Shown in pieces: positions 44,420 to 54,405 of a stretch of DNA of 64,000 nucleotides. The notes below the pieces were generated by a model that saw only the letters and a program-made list of their open reading frames with translations, had not been told where the DNA came from and made no database searches. Numbering within the stretch: the stretch's first letter is position 1; the number at the start of each line of letters is the position of its first letter. The stretch spans positions 1 to 64,000 of the forward strand of contig JAFEMH010007456.1 in NCBI GenBank assembly GCA_022495995.1, written 5' to 3'. Made by a program: the position numbers and the translations under genes. This DNA is from Adenophora triphylla var. japonica. Lineage: Eukaryota; Streptophyta; Magnoliopsida; Asterales; Campanulaceae.

Positions 44420-45142
44420 TCTTTGTGGTCCCTGCTTACCTCATTGTACCCCCACAAGCTAAAGCTGGAAGAAAGCCTAGCCCGCACGCTAGTCCCTATT
44501 GATGCTACTCCTGATGATGTGGTGCAGTTGATTGGGAACATTCACTATGGGAATATAATCACTTTCACAGACCTCGATCTCCCTCAGTTCGGAGCCGATC
44601 ATAACGAGCCCCTCTTCATCACAGTCCAGCTGGATGAACGGCGTCTTCCCCGAGTTTTGGTTGACAATGGGTCCGGGATGAATATCCTCCCGGCTAAGAT
44701 CGTGAGTCTGCTCGACATCAAATCCAAATATTTAAAGCCTTCCTCCCTCACAGTCAAAGCTTATGACTCTACATCCCGGACAGTACTTAGGGTTGCTACT
44801 TTGAACCTCTGGTTTGGCAAGAAGATGATACCTGTGGAATTTCAAGTTATAGATATCCCGATCACCTTTAATGCCCTGCTGGGAAGACCCTGGCTGCACC
44901 AAGTTAAGGGGGTTGCTTCGAGCCTCCATCAGTGTGTGAAATTCGTTTCGGATGGGGATTTGACAACCATTTATGGAGACCTAGTCACTTTGGAGGGCAC
45001 CGATACGGGTGGGATACCTATTCTGGAGATCAAACATGACAAGGAAGGTCTCATACTAACAGGCTTCACGGTCGAGCCTCCCAAAGCCCAAGTTTGTAAC
45101 ATAGATCTGACGATCACTCGGGACAAGATCCCTCCGTCTTGA
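44420..45142 (+). pseudogene. Aspartic protease of Tat element A, 3' piece
   Basis: Continues the frame broken by CACTA 1. Retropepsin active-site motif LVDNGSGMNILP has its Asp at 44,663-44,665, and the second conserved block is ALLGRPWLH near 44,872-44,898. It would cleave the Gag-Pol polyprotein. It ends at a TGA at 45,140-45,142; the following frame begins SYLASLGLGKHQQG. Confidence 0.85.
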
Positions 45143-45144
45143 AG

Positions 45145-46416
45145 ATGATGAGAAGAATGAGCTACCTCGCCAGTCTCGGTCTGGGGAAGCATCAGCAAGG
45201 AACTCACAAAGTTATTGAGTTGAAAGGATAGAAAACTCGCCACGGCCTGGGATATGATGCCACCTCGGTAGACACTGCGAAAGAAAGGGAGATTGCCCGG
45301 AAAAGGGGAGAAGCTGCCACAGGAAGGGTCCCGATCAACGGCCCTAAACCTCTCCCTTTCAGTCCTCATTTGGATGACTATTTTGTAAAAGGTCCGACAC
45401 AGCAGGATAGCGCCCCAGTCAAAGAGCCTACTCCGGCAGAGGGATGGATGAAGTTACAGCATGACCTTAACAAGCTCAGAGGAACCAAGGCAAAACCGGT
45501 TCGTAGACTGTTTTTGGATCTACCCAAGATACCTGGGGATACCACTACCATGGAGAGCGAGTACACTTTCAAAGGCATTCCAAGCCTAGTAGAGCAGTTC
45601 GAAAAGCTTGCCACTGTGATCCCAACTTTCCAAGAAGGCCCAAAGCCTGAGCTCGAGCTGACAATGCCGAAAGCCAAAGCCAAAGAAGTGTTTTCAGATG
45701 ATTGGGATGGTCCGATTATGCAACAGTTATTCGGAGAAGAGGTTCAGGTGCCAGACCTGATCGATTTCGGTTCAGTCAAAGAGATGATAGCAATGATTGA
45801 GAAAGGAGAACAGCGCAAATCCCGAGTCATGAGGCCCCGACAAAGAATGCCATTGAAGAATTGGGAAACTCTCTCAGGCCCGTCCGCGACCAAGGAGGAA
45901 ATGATCACAAAGCTTGGATTGGTCCCCCGTCCCCTTGTGTCAACCTATGTAAAAGTCCTCCGAGCCTCTCATTATTGAGTTCGAGTCTCTCGAGTCGTTC
46001 GATGGCCTTACGCCTGAAGACTACGAGGTTGTAGCAAACGCTGTATTCCCTTTCGTTCTCAATGAAATGATGAACCTTTCTGAGTATCCCTTGATTGCCA
46101 CTTTAACTAATGATGAAATAACTAATAACTTAAAAAAAAAACAATTAATAATGATTCACTAGATAAAGAAGCAGACACATTAAATCAACAATATATTAAA
46201 GAAATCTTTAAGCAGGTTGTTCGGAAAGAGGAAAATCGAGCCCAAGCTGCCGAAAAGGTTTTGACAAGTGTGAATCTGGGAACTGCAGAAGAGCCTAAAG
46301 AGACACAGATTGGTAGTTTCTTTGAAGGGACTGAAAAAGATGCCCTGAGAATTCGTGGACGTGTTTACGCGGTCCTATAAAGACATGCCTGGATACCGCT
46401 CGACCCGAAAGCCAAA
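45145..46416 (+). pseudogene. Protease-RT spacer of Tat element A
   Basis: The spacer between protease and reverse transcriptase has a 202-codon frame (45,370-45,978) with LRGTKAKPVRRLFLDLP and LVPRPLVSTYVK. It is followed by a degenerate stretch with an A-run and stops at 46,080-46,330. It ends with DVFTRSYKDMPG, which normally opens the RT region, then PLDPKAK at 46,396-46,416. Everything from there to late integrase is missing. Confidence 0.65.
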
Positions 46417-47118
46417 GATAACATCATATGCAGATACGGGTTGCCGGCCGAAATCATTTCAGATAATGGATCCCACTTTGAAGGGAAATGCGACAGGCTG
46501 CTGGCAAAATTCAGAATAACCCGTCACAAGTCATCTCCCTACAGGCCCCAAACTAACGGAGCCGTTGAAGCAGTAAACAAGACCTTGGAAAACATCATCC
46601 GGAAAATGGCCGTCCGAGGCAGAGATTGGCCTGACAAGCTGTACCTTGCTCTCTGGGGATACAGAACATCCGTCAGAACGGCAACCGGGGAAACACCATT
46701 TGGTCTTACCTACGGAATGGAATTCGTACTCCCAATCGAGCTAGAAATCCCCTCACGTCGTGTGCTATTGGAAAGTCAGATCAACGAGGTCGAATGGCTC
46801 CAGAGTTTCCATGATGAATTGGCCCTGCTAGATGAACGCCGATTGAGAGCCATGGAACATATCCGAGCTTACCAAGGAAGGATGGCCAGAGCCTTCGATA
46901 AGAAAGTAAAACATCGGGAGATCAGGGAAGGTGACCTCGTTTTGAAAGAGAAGCCCCCAGTCAGCATCAACCCGCTTGGCAAATGGGAGCCTGTCTGGGT
47001 CGGGCCATATGTTGTTCAGAAGATCTTCTCCGGAGGGGCCATGCAACTTGCAGACCTCGACGGAAATCCTTTTGTACACCCGGTGAATGGCGATAAGCTG
47101 CGCAGATACTACGCATAA
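46417..47118 (+). CDS. Integrase C-terminal part of Tat element A
   Basis: Open from the deletion junction to TAA at 47,118. It contains the second Asp (IISDNGSHF) and the Glu (TNGAVEAVNK) of the integrase triad, the GYRTSVRTATGETPF block, and a C-terminal chromodomain-less tail with KWEPVWVGPYVVQK. The first catalytic Asp, RT and RNase H are absent. The codons across the junction are in frame (PLDPKAK then DNIICRYG). It cannot integrate DNA alone. Confidence 0.85.
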   Translation, partial: DNIICRYGLPAEIISDNGSHFEGKCDRLLAKFRITRHKSSPYRPQTNGAVEAVNKTLENIIRKMAVRGRDWPDKLYLALWGYRTSVRTATGETPFGLTYGMEFVLPIELEIPSRRVLLESQINEVEWLQSFHDELALLDERRLRAMEHIRAYQGRMARAFDKKVKHREIREGDLVLKEKPPVSINPLGKWEPVWVGPYVVQKIFSGGAMQLADLDGNPFVHPVNGDKLRRYYA

Positions 47119-47631
47119 AACGCTGAGTCAAAAAAAATAAAAACAAAAAAAAGGAGTGCTAAAAGAGTAATACCCAACTAGGTTGAAAACCCGAAAAGGG
47201 CGGCCTAGGTAAAAAATCAAAAAAAAAAGTGCTAAAAGAGTAATACCCAACTAGGTTGAAAACCTGAAAGGGCGGCCTAGGTAAAAACAGGTTGCACCAA
47301 AAAAACAACAAAAAAAAAAAAAAACAAAAACAAATTAACCGGGTCGAACTACGGAGACCTAAGCCCTTTAGTCCAAGGGAACGTAGGCAGCCGGAAACGG
47401 TTCGGTCTAAAACACAAATAAAAGTCATACTTTGTTATCGATACATTGATCAAGCCATGAAGGCGTTTCGAAAAACTCTGAAGCAATTCACATATTCATT
47501 ACAGTTAAAAACTTTTTGATGAGTCTAAGCTCGGTTCACTCCTACGACTTACAACCTGCTAAAAGAAACTAAGATACATAATAACTAATGTGTCTGCTAC
47601 GACAAGAAAGGGATACTCGGAAACCTCAAAG
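47119..47631. repeat. Post-pol region with 73-bp-spaced direct repeat
   Basis: Two units starting at 47,155 and 47,228 share AGTGCTAAAAGAGTAATACC and GGGCGGCCTAGGTAAAAA, each followed by an A-run. Such phrases are common just after pol in Tat-lineage elements. At 47,335-47,400 is a CGAACTACGG ... AACGTAGGCAGCC motif, related to 53,297-53,340 and 54,008-54,050. Confidence 0.7.
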
Positions 47632-49146
47632 TCACTCCAAGCCACTCGTACTGGCTTCTCCCCTCTTCTTTCCTCCTCTTCGGGTCTTCTTCCTCTGCAC
47701 AGGAAAAATGTCAGTCTTCCTCCTACCAAGCTCTGGTGTAGGGACAGGATCTATCAAACCCGCGTGTGTCAGGGCCTTAGTAGCCCTAGCCTCGTCTCTC
47801 ATCTCCTGTAGTCGAGCCGGTAACATAGGAATCCGCCCCTCCTGTCTCTTGACATAAGACTCGTAGTCCTTCACGGCGTCTCCGCTCCTATTATGAGGGT
47901 TGGCCCTCGCCTCAGCCCTCCTCCTCTCATAAACTGTCATATCTTCCGCACCAACAATGGCCTCACGCCGTCTCGAAATAGCCACCTGAGTCTCCCCCAA
48001 ATGCCTCTCGTACCAATCCAAGTACCAAGTGGTCAGAAACACATGCCCCGGACGCCTGAGGATAACCCTAGGAGGAAAGACGTCATACCTCCATGCTCGG
48101 GAAAGAAATGGGAACACTGAAGGATCATCCATCGAAGCAGAAGCCACCACCCTGGTAGATATATCCTCAAAATCCTCCAAAGGAGTCTGCTCCAAGCCAA
48201 ACTGCCGCCGAACCAGAGCTGGAATATAAAAACTGGACTGAGAAAGCCTCGGAAGCACAACCACATGAGACCCATCCTGAAGCAATCTCCGAGTCTCTAC
48301 CCGCCAATGAGGCACCAACCATCTGATATCCGCAGTCTGGCGATAAGCTATCCAATACTCCCATGAGCCCTGATCATCAAGATCCACAGTAACCCCTCTC
48401 CTTGCAAAAGTCCAAGGTTTCACCGCATCAGAAGTTTCGCGAAGGACCCCCAGGCGCTCCATCAGCCACATAGTCAAAAGAAACGGGCTGCCCCCGTGCA
48501 TATACCGAATCCCGGTAGCCAACCTGTCAAGGGCATGAAGGGTCTCTCCCAGGATCAAGGGCACAACATCCCGGCCCAAACGGCAGTGTATAACCACATC
48601 CAGCAAAGCCCGATGACAAATCCCAAAAGAGTAAACCATAAACAAGGTACCAAACATGCAGAGTGCAAAAGCATCCCAATAGGCATCATCAATCAAGCCT
48701 AAGACCCTAAATCTATCAGGAAGACCAGAAATGTCAAAATGATCAGGACCACGGATCATACCTTGTGCTTCCTCCGGAGAAAGATAAAGAAGGTTACACA
48801 ACTTGTCAACAAAAGAGGCTCCTCCGGGCAAAGGAATCGCAATCTCCTCGACCTCGGGACCACCAAGCAAAGCCCGGAATTCTTCAACAGTCGGGACCAT
48901 TTCATTGTAAGAAAAGCAAAAGACATGCCTCCTTGTATCCCAAAATGAAGAAGAAGCCATCAAAAGATCATAATCCGGAACCAAATCTTTGAGAGACCAC
49001 AAGCATCGTATCTTGTACCTTTCTTCAAAGAATGACCTCCTCTCGTGCATAATCTCCCGGGACCACTCTTTGAACTTGTTGAAGAATGACATTTGAGAAT
49101 CTTGGGATAATTTGGATGGATTTCTCATGCTCACAATTTTCTCCAT
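47632..49146 (-). CDS. Antisense DUF7745-like protein of Tat element A
   Basis: Uninterrupted 504-codon minus-strand frame, start MEKIVSMRNPSKLSQ at 49,146. The sequence FWDTRRHVFCFSYNEMVPTVEEFRALLG and following LSPEEAQ...FDISGLPDRFRVLGLIDDAYWDAFALCMFG belongs to the plant DUF7745 / plant-mobile-domain-like family frequent in retroelement-rich DNA. The C-terminus is basic (RRKTDIFPVQRKKTRRGGKKRG), resembling a nuclear localisation signal. It lies convergent with pol, 514 bp past the integrase stop. Function unknown. It is striking that it is intact while the element's own pol is deleted. Confidence 0.8.
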   Translation of the reverse strand: MEKIVSMRNPSKLSQDSQMSFFNKFKEWSREIMHERRSFFEERYKIRCLWSLKDLVPDYDLLMASSSFWDTRRHVFCFSYNEMVPTVEEFRALLGGPEVEEIAIPLPGGASFVDKLCNLLYLSPEEAQGMIRGPDHFDISGLPDRFRVLGLIDDAYWDAFALCMFGTLFMVYSFGICHRALLDVVIHCRLGRDVVPLILGETLHALDRLATGIRYMHGGSPFLLTMWLMERLGVLRETSDAVKPWTFARRGVTVDLDDQGSWEYWIAYRQTADIRWLVPHWRVETRRLLQDGSHVVVLPRLSQSSFYIPALVRRQFGLEQTPLEDFEDISTRVVASASMDDPSVFPFLSRAWRYDVFPPRVILRRPGHVFLTTWYLDWYERHLGETQVAISRRREAIVGAEDMTVYERRRAEARANPHNRSGDAVKDYESYVKRQEGRIPMLPARLQEMRDEARATKALTHAGLIDPVPTPELGRRKTDIFPVQRKKTRRGGKKRGEASTSGLE

Positions 49147-49564
49147 GGATTTTCTCTCCTTCTCCCCGAAAATGGCTGTTTGAATGGGCAGTTGGAGTGG
49201 TTGTTTGAATTAAAAGAGGGAAAACCAGATCTGAAGCAAAAATTAAATGCCAGTGTCAGATTTCGATCCTGTCCGCGCGGATACAATTGTCACCATCGAA
49301 AAAAAAATGCAGCAGCTTAAACCTGCGCACCACGGGGAATATTTCATCCCGCCGCTCGAAACTCGTGCAAAGCCGTCCAAACAGCTCATATACCAAACAT
49401 CCACACCCTTGCCAAAAACCGGGCTCATGCAACATACACATGCATAATAAAAAAAGTAGGTAACAAGAATCCTAGATCATTACATTCCAAAACAAAAAAA
49501 GTGTGCATAAAAATTAACTCGTGTCTGTCAAAATAAGTACAATCCCGTAATCAACCAAAAATCA
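49147..49564. other. Spacer between the two antisense genes
   Basis: No gene seen. It should contain the promoter of the DUF7745-like ORF and the 3' UTR of neither or both genes; no clear TATA box recognised. Confidence 0.4.
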
Positions 49565-52406
49565 TCAATCAGAATCCTCAGTGGCTGGCGCTTTCCCCCG
49601 GTCCCTCTTGTGACTCGGGCCCGCCTCCTCAATAGTCATGAATATCTCGGGCTCGGGATCGTCATCCTCGTCTCCAGAGGGAGGCTCGCCTGGATCAACC
49701 GGCACGCCACGATAAGGCAAGCCGAGATCCGCAAAGAAATCATATCCGAACGTGAACGCATCGGATCCCTGGCCATGCGAAGATGATCCACCGTGGCGCC
49801 AAACATGTCCCTGTCCATGCAAATCCCCGAGAATGACGTGGTCCGGAGGCAGCTCCATGCCAGGATCTATGAGAGGAGAAAGAGGAGTCTCGGTAGAATG
49901 CTCGGAAGGAATAGGGGAAGTCTCCCGCTCTACAGGCGCCGGCTGTGCCTGTCTCGCTCTGCCCTGAGCAGCCCCACAGGTAACCATCCTCCTAAGGAAC
50001 CTCTTGGCTCCAATCACCTGCTTCGTCAGCTTCTCCACAACCACAGTCGGGAACTGTACAGAAACAAAAGCGTCAGAAATGATTGATGCGAAAAAAAAGG
50101 AGACAGAAGTAGTAAAAAGCCGTACCTTCATATCCGAACAAGGACGGAAAGCTCGTGGGACCCGCTCAGGGATAGGGATCCGCACTCTCAATCTGACCCC
50201 ATCCTGGACATATGAAAAGTCCGATCGAGGGTACCGCACAACCTCCTCCCCCTCTCTCTCAAGTACCTGGGGCGTCCTCAGCCTCCTCAGGATGAATCGC
50301 GAATAATCCTCGCTCGCCATAAACCTCGAGAAGTGCTGGCCACCTCGATAGTCACCCCAGGTCTCCGAGCTCTCAGTCGGATGCATCATGTCAGCAGGAG
50401 GCTCCATCGGTGTCATCAGAGGCGCACCCTCGCCATGTTGGCGCGTCACTCTCTCCCCCAAGTAGTATGCATCACAGGTCAAATCCCTTAAAATCCTCCG
50501 CTCCACAGTCCACCTCTCCGCACCCTTCAGCTGCTCCACCTCGAAGCGGCCCCAGGGGTAGAACCTCATCCCCTCATCCGTCTCAGCTCTCATCAGAGGC
50601 AGGCAATCCTTGTACTTGAGGGTCGTGCGCCCTCTGGAACCTATCTTCTCCCGAGCATGCTTGGTCCAGGAGAGCATAGCCGGATATGCCCCGATGTGCT
50701 CCGCCGGCTGCCGCCACATCGTGACATGAAAGAATTCCAGAGCCCATACCTGCGAAAGGTAAAAATCACATCAATTAAGTGCGGAAAGAAACAATGCGTG
50801 CTTAAGGAAAAGAAAAAGCGAAGCTTATACCTCCAGAGGAACTCAAAGCACGTCGTGAGCCGACAAATTCTTCCGGCTATACCGATCCAGAGCAAAATAT
50901 AGCTCTGCCAGCCCAGCCTCCCCCCAAGCTACCTCTCCAGCCATCTCCACATCAGTCAACGCCTGCAGTAGGGCAAATACCGCCGTCCCATCGGCGTGTC
51001 CAAAAAGTGTGCTCGAAAAAGCGAACCACAGAAAAGCCCTGGCAATCTGCACAGCAGCCATTCTCTCATCCCCAGCCTCATAACTCTCAATGATCTCCAC
51101 GATCTTCCCGTGGACCACAGCATACTCCATCCCCATCCCCTTTTTGGGAATGGGGGTAAAGCCTAGAAGATCCTGCAACTCCCGGTCACTGTACCCATCT
51201 CGCCACTCAATGATGCGTCCTTTAAAGGACAGGCCCGTGATCGCAGCATAATCGGAAGGTGTGACCGTAGCCTCGCCCCAGAAGAAATGGAATGTGTGGG
51301 TCACGTCCCACCAGTGTTGCGCCAAAGCAAAAAATCAGGCCCTTACTCTTGGGGAACTTGAGCAACCCCCTCAGACACTCGATGAACTCATACAACCCGG
51401 TCTCAATGACGATCTATCTCGGACTCATCAAATCTCCTCTGCCCAAGACTGGAAGCCGATCCCACAGGCCGATCACAGCCTCCACTGATTCCCGAGTCTT
51501 CAGCTTATTCAGCTGCTCCTTCACAAAACGATCTCCACCCTGCAATTGAAAGAAAAACAAAAATGTCAAAAAAAAAAAAATTGCATTTGCATTTGCATTT
51601 AAAAGCATACACATGCATCATAGACATAAAGTTTTGAAGAAAATTCGGCAACATAACGGCATATAATGGACTCAGCCCCATTTTTCTCGCACAAAAGAAA
51701 AGAATTATCAGCAATCACCATTCATCATCCATTCATGCATAAAGAGACATGTCAATAACATTGAGTCAACGGAAGCTAAACTCCGTCCCATTTTTCATAA
51801 AATAGCATACAGAAACAATTTTCCACATTCATACATTCAATCAACGGAAGCAAAAATCCGTCCCATTTTTCACAAAAATCATATTTTTACAAAAAAACAT
51901 GCATGCATACATTCATATCATTCATAAAAACACATCTCATTGCAAAAATCCTACATGCAACAAAAAAAAGAAGTTCGTCCCGGACTCGGGCAAATTTTCG
52001 TCATCTCATATTTCAAAAAAAATAAAAAATAAAAAATGGCAAATCGCCCATACTTTTCTCAAACAAAATGCATATTTTGATTACCCATATACTCATTACA
52101 ACATGCAAATCATCAAAGTCCAATTTCGAGGCCAAAAGAGACACAATTTTCGGATTAAAACAAAAAAGAGAAAAAAAACCACAAAAAATCAATTTCAAAC
52201 GAAAATCGACAAAGGAAATGAAGAAATTCGAAGCATACCGTGCGAAGACTCGGATCAGTGGACCAATGTTGCCACGCATCGGGATATGGCTCCTCCGCAA
52301 TCGATTGCAAAAGTGAGTAATGCCTCCTCATCCTCACAAGTTCTAATCGCCTCTCCGCAACCGGGCCGCGTCCTTGGCCTTGAATGGCAACTCCCCCGTA
52401 TTCCAT
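49565..52406 (-). pseudogene. Antisense PMD gene of Tat element A, four exons
   Basis: Exon 1 from ATG 52,406 to 52,239 (LELVRMRRHYSLLQSI), donor GTATGC. A 699-bp intron ends TTGCAG; exon 2 from 51,539 to 50,831 carries ESVEAVIGLWDRLP and the PMD core WWDVTHTFHFFWGEATVTPSD, YAAITGLSF, ARAFLWFAFSSTLF. An 81-bp intron (50,830-50,750) precedes exon 3 (50,749-50,126, VWALEFFHVTMWRQPAEHIG). A 72-bp intron (50,125-50,054) precedes exon 4 to TGA at 49,565, with an acidic tail. Defects in exon 2: an in-frame TAG at 51,414, a one-base shift near 51,325, and a TGA at 50,843. Antisense to pol. Confidence 0.75.
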
Positions 52407-52697
52407 TGCTCGAAAATCGAAGAAAATCGGAAGAATTTTGGAGCTCTAGGGTTAACAATGGCGGATTTCGCCTTTCTCCCTCGTCTCTCTCTCGCAAAAC
52501 TGAAAATGGTGAAGAGGGAACAGAAAAGGCCACGGCCTTTATTTAAACCTGTCTGGGCTACGTTCCTGTCCGCGCGGACAGGAATGAGGTGCCAAAAAGA
52601 TATTTTTGCCCTTTAAAATTCCAGGACTCTGCAGTTTAGTCCTAAACCCAACAAGGATAACCAAAGTTAACCAAAGTTAACCCCCTTCCAAAAGAAC
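52407..52697. other. Upstream region of the antisense PMD gene
   Basis: Contains the presumed promoter side of the PMD gene. CTCGTCTCTCTCTCGC-type sequence at 52,480-52,496 could be leader. No other gene seen. Confidence 0.4.
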
Positions 52698-53285
52698 CCA
52701 ACGGCAGTAAAAAACGTAAGTCCGATTTCTCCAGCAAAAGTTAACGGAATCCCGTTTCTTTTCTCATTTTCATCAACGGCAGTAAAACGTAAGTCCGATT
52801 TCTCCAACGAAAGCTAACGGAATCCCGTTTCTTTCCTCATTTTCATCAACGGCAGTAAAACGTAAGTCCGATTTCTCCAGCGAAAGATAACGGAATCCCG
52901 TTTCTTTCCTCATTTTCATCAACGGCAGTAAAACGTAAGTCTGATTTCTCCAACGAAAGCTAACGAAATCCCGTTTCTTTCCTCATTTTCATCAACGGCA
53001 GTAAAACGTAAGTCCGATTTCTCCATCGAAAGATAACGGAATCCCGTTTCTTTCCTCATTTTCATCAACGACAGTAAAACGTAAGTCCGATGTCTCCAAC
53101 GAAAGTTAACGGAATCCCGTTTCTTTCCTCATTTTCATCAACGGCAGTAAAACGTAAGTCCTTTGCCTCCAACAAAAGTTAACGGAATCCCGTTTCTTTC
53201 CTCATTTTCATCTACGGCAGTAAAACATAAGCCCGTTTTCTCCGGCGAAAGCTAACGGAATCCCGTTTCTTTCCTCATTTCCATC
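52698..53285. repeat. 73-bp tandem array of Tat element A
   Basis: Eight units of about 73 bp. Each has ACGGCAGTAAAACGTAAGTC, TTTCTCC.ACGAAAG.TAACGG and CCCGTTTCTTTCCTCATTTT. Starts near 52,700, 52,775, 52,849, 52,921, 52,994, 53,067, 53,140 and 53,213. Hypervariable 3' array typical of Tat/Ogre elements. Confidence 0.9.
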
Positions 53286-53454
53286 CCCAGCAGCTTTCGA
53301 ACTACGATTGGCTTGATTCCTCTTAAGGATACGTAGGTAGCTTACCATAGGTCCAGCCACTAGACCAAAACGGTCATCCCCTTTCCCGGCAGCAAACGTA
53401 AGACCGGCCCCTTCAAATTAAGTCCACCAAGGACCATCAATCCCAAATCTTTAA

Positions 53455-53965
53455 GGTCTGAGGCACCTAAAACGCCATCTTCAAGGTCCGAGGCACCTAA
53501 AACGCCATCATCAAGGTCCGAGGCACCTAAAATGCCATCATCAAGGTTTGAGGCACCTAAAACGCCATCATCAAGGTTTGAGGCACCTAAAACGCCATCA
53601 CCAAAGGTCTGAGGCACCTAAAACGCCATCATCAAGGTTTAAGACACCTAAAACGCCATCATCAAGGTCTGAGGCACCTAAAACGCCATCACCAAAGGTT
53701 CGAGGCACCTAAAACGCCATCATCACCAAAGGTTCGAGGCACCTAAAACGCCATCATCATCAAGGTTTGAGGCACCTAAAACGCCATCATCATCAAGGTC
53801 TGAGGCACCTAAAACGCCATCATCTTTAAGGTTTGAGACACCTAAAATGCCATTATCTTCAAGGTTCAAGGCACCTAAAACGCCATCATCACCAAAGGTT
53901 CGAGGCACCTAAAATGCCGCCATCTTCAAGGTTTGAGGCACCTAAAACGCCATCATTACCAGGTT
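53455..53965. repeat. 30-36-bp tandem array of Tat element A
   Basis: About sixteen units of GAGGCACCTAAAACGCCATC plus ATCAAGGTTT-type linkers of varying length. Because many units are multiples of three, minus-strand frames read GVLGASNLDD-like peptides; these are a by-product. Confidence 0.9.
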
Positions 53966-54065
53966 GACGCCCCAAAATAGTCATTCTAGGGTCAACATCA
54001 AAGACCCGAACTACGACCGGCTTGATTCCTCTTAAGGATACGTAGGTAGCCTATCATTAGGTTCA

Positions 54066-54380
54066 GCCATCAGACCAAAATGGTCATTCCTTTCCCCAGC
54101 AAAGCGGATATACAACTCTAGCCATCAGACCAAAATGGTCATTCCTTTCCCCAGCAGAGCGGATATACAACTCTAGCCATCAGACCAAAATAGTCATTCC
54201 TTTCCCCAGTAGAGCGGATATACAACTCTAGCCATCAGACCAAAATGGTCATTCCTTTCCCCAGCAGAGCGGATATACAACTCTAGTCATCAGACCAAAA
54301 TGGTCATTCCTTTCCCTAGCAGTGCGGATATACAACTCTAGCCATCAGACCAAAACGGTCATTCCTATCCCCAGCAGAGT
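54066..54380. repeat. 55-bp tandem array of Tat element A
   Basis: About six units of AGCCATCAGACCAAAATGGT...GCAGAGCGGATATACAACTC, with starts at 54,066, 54,121, 54,176, 54,231, 54,286 and 54,341. The last unit is interrupted shortly before CACTA element 2. Confidence 0.9.
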
Positions 54381-54405
54381 TTCTTTCAGCAATCGACTGC
54401 AGAAC

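Noticed and set aside
53360..53908. Minus-strand frames with GVLGASNLDD repeats, resembling a repeat protein
   Set aside because: By-product of the 30-36-bp tandem array; unit lengths vary and the frame is not maintained across the array.
52698..54380. Regularly spaced repeats suggestive of a CRISPR array
   Set aside because: Units are directly tandem with no unique spacers, and the window is plant nuclear DNA.
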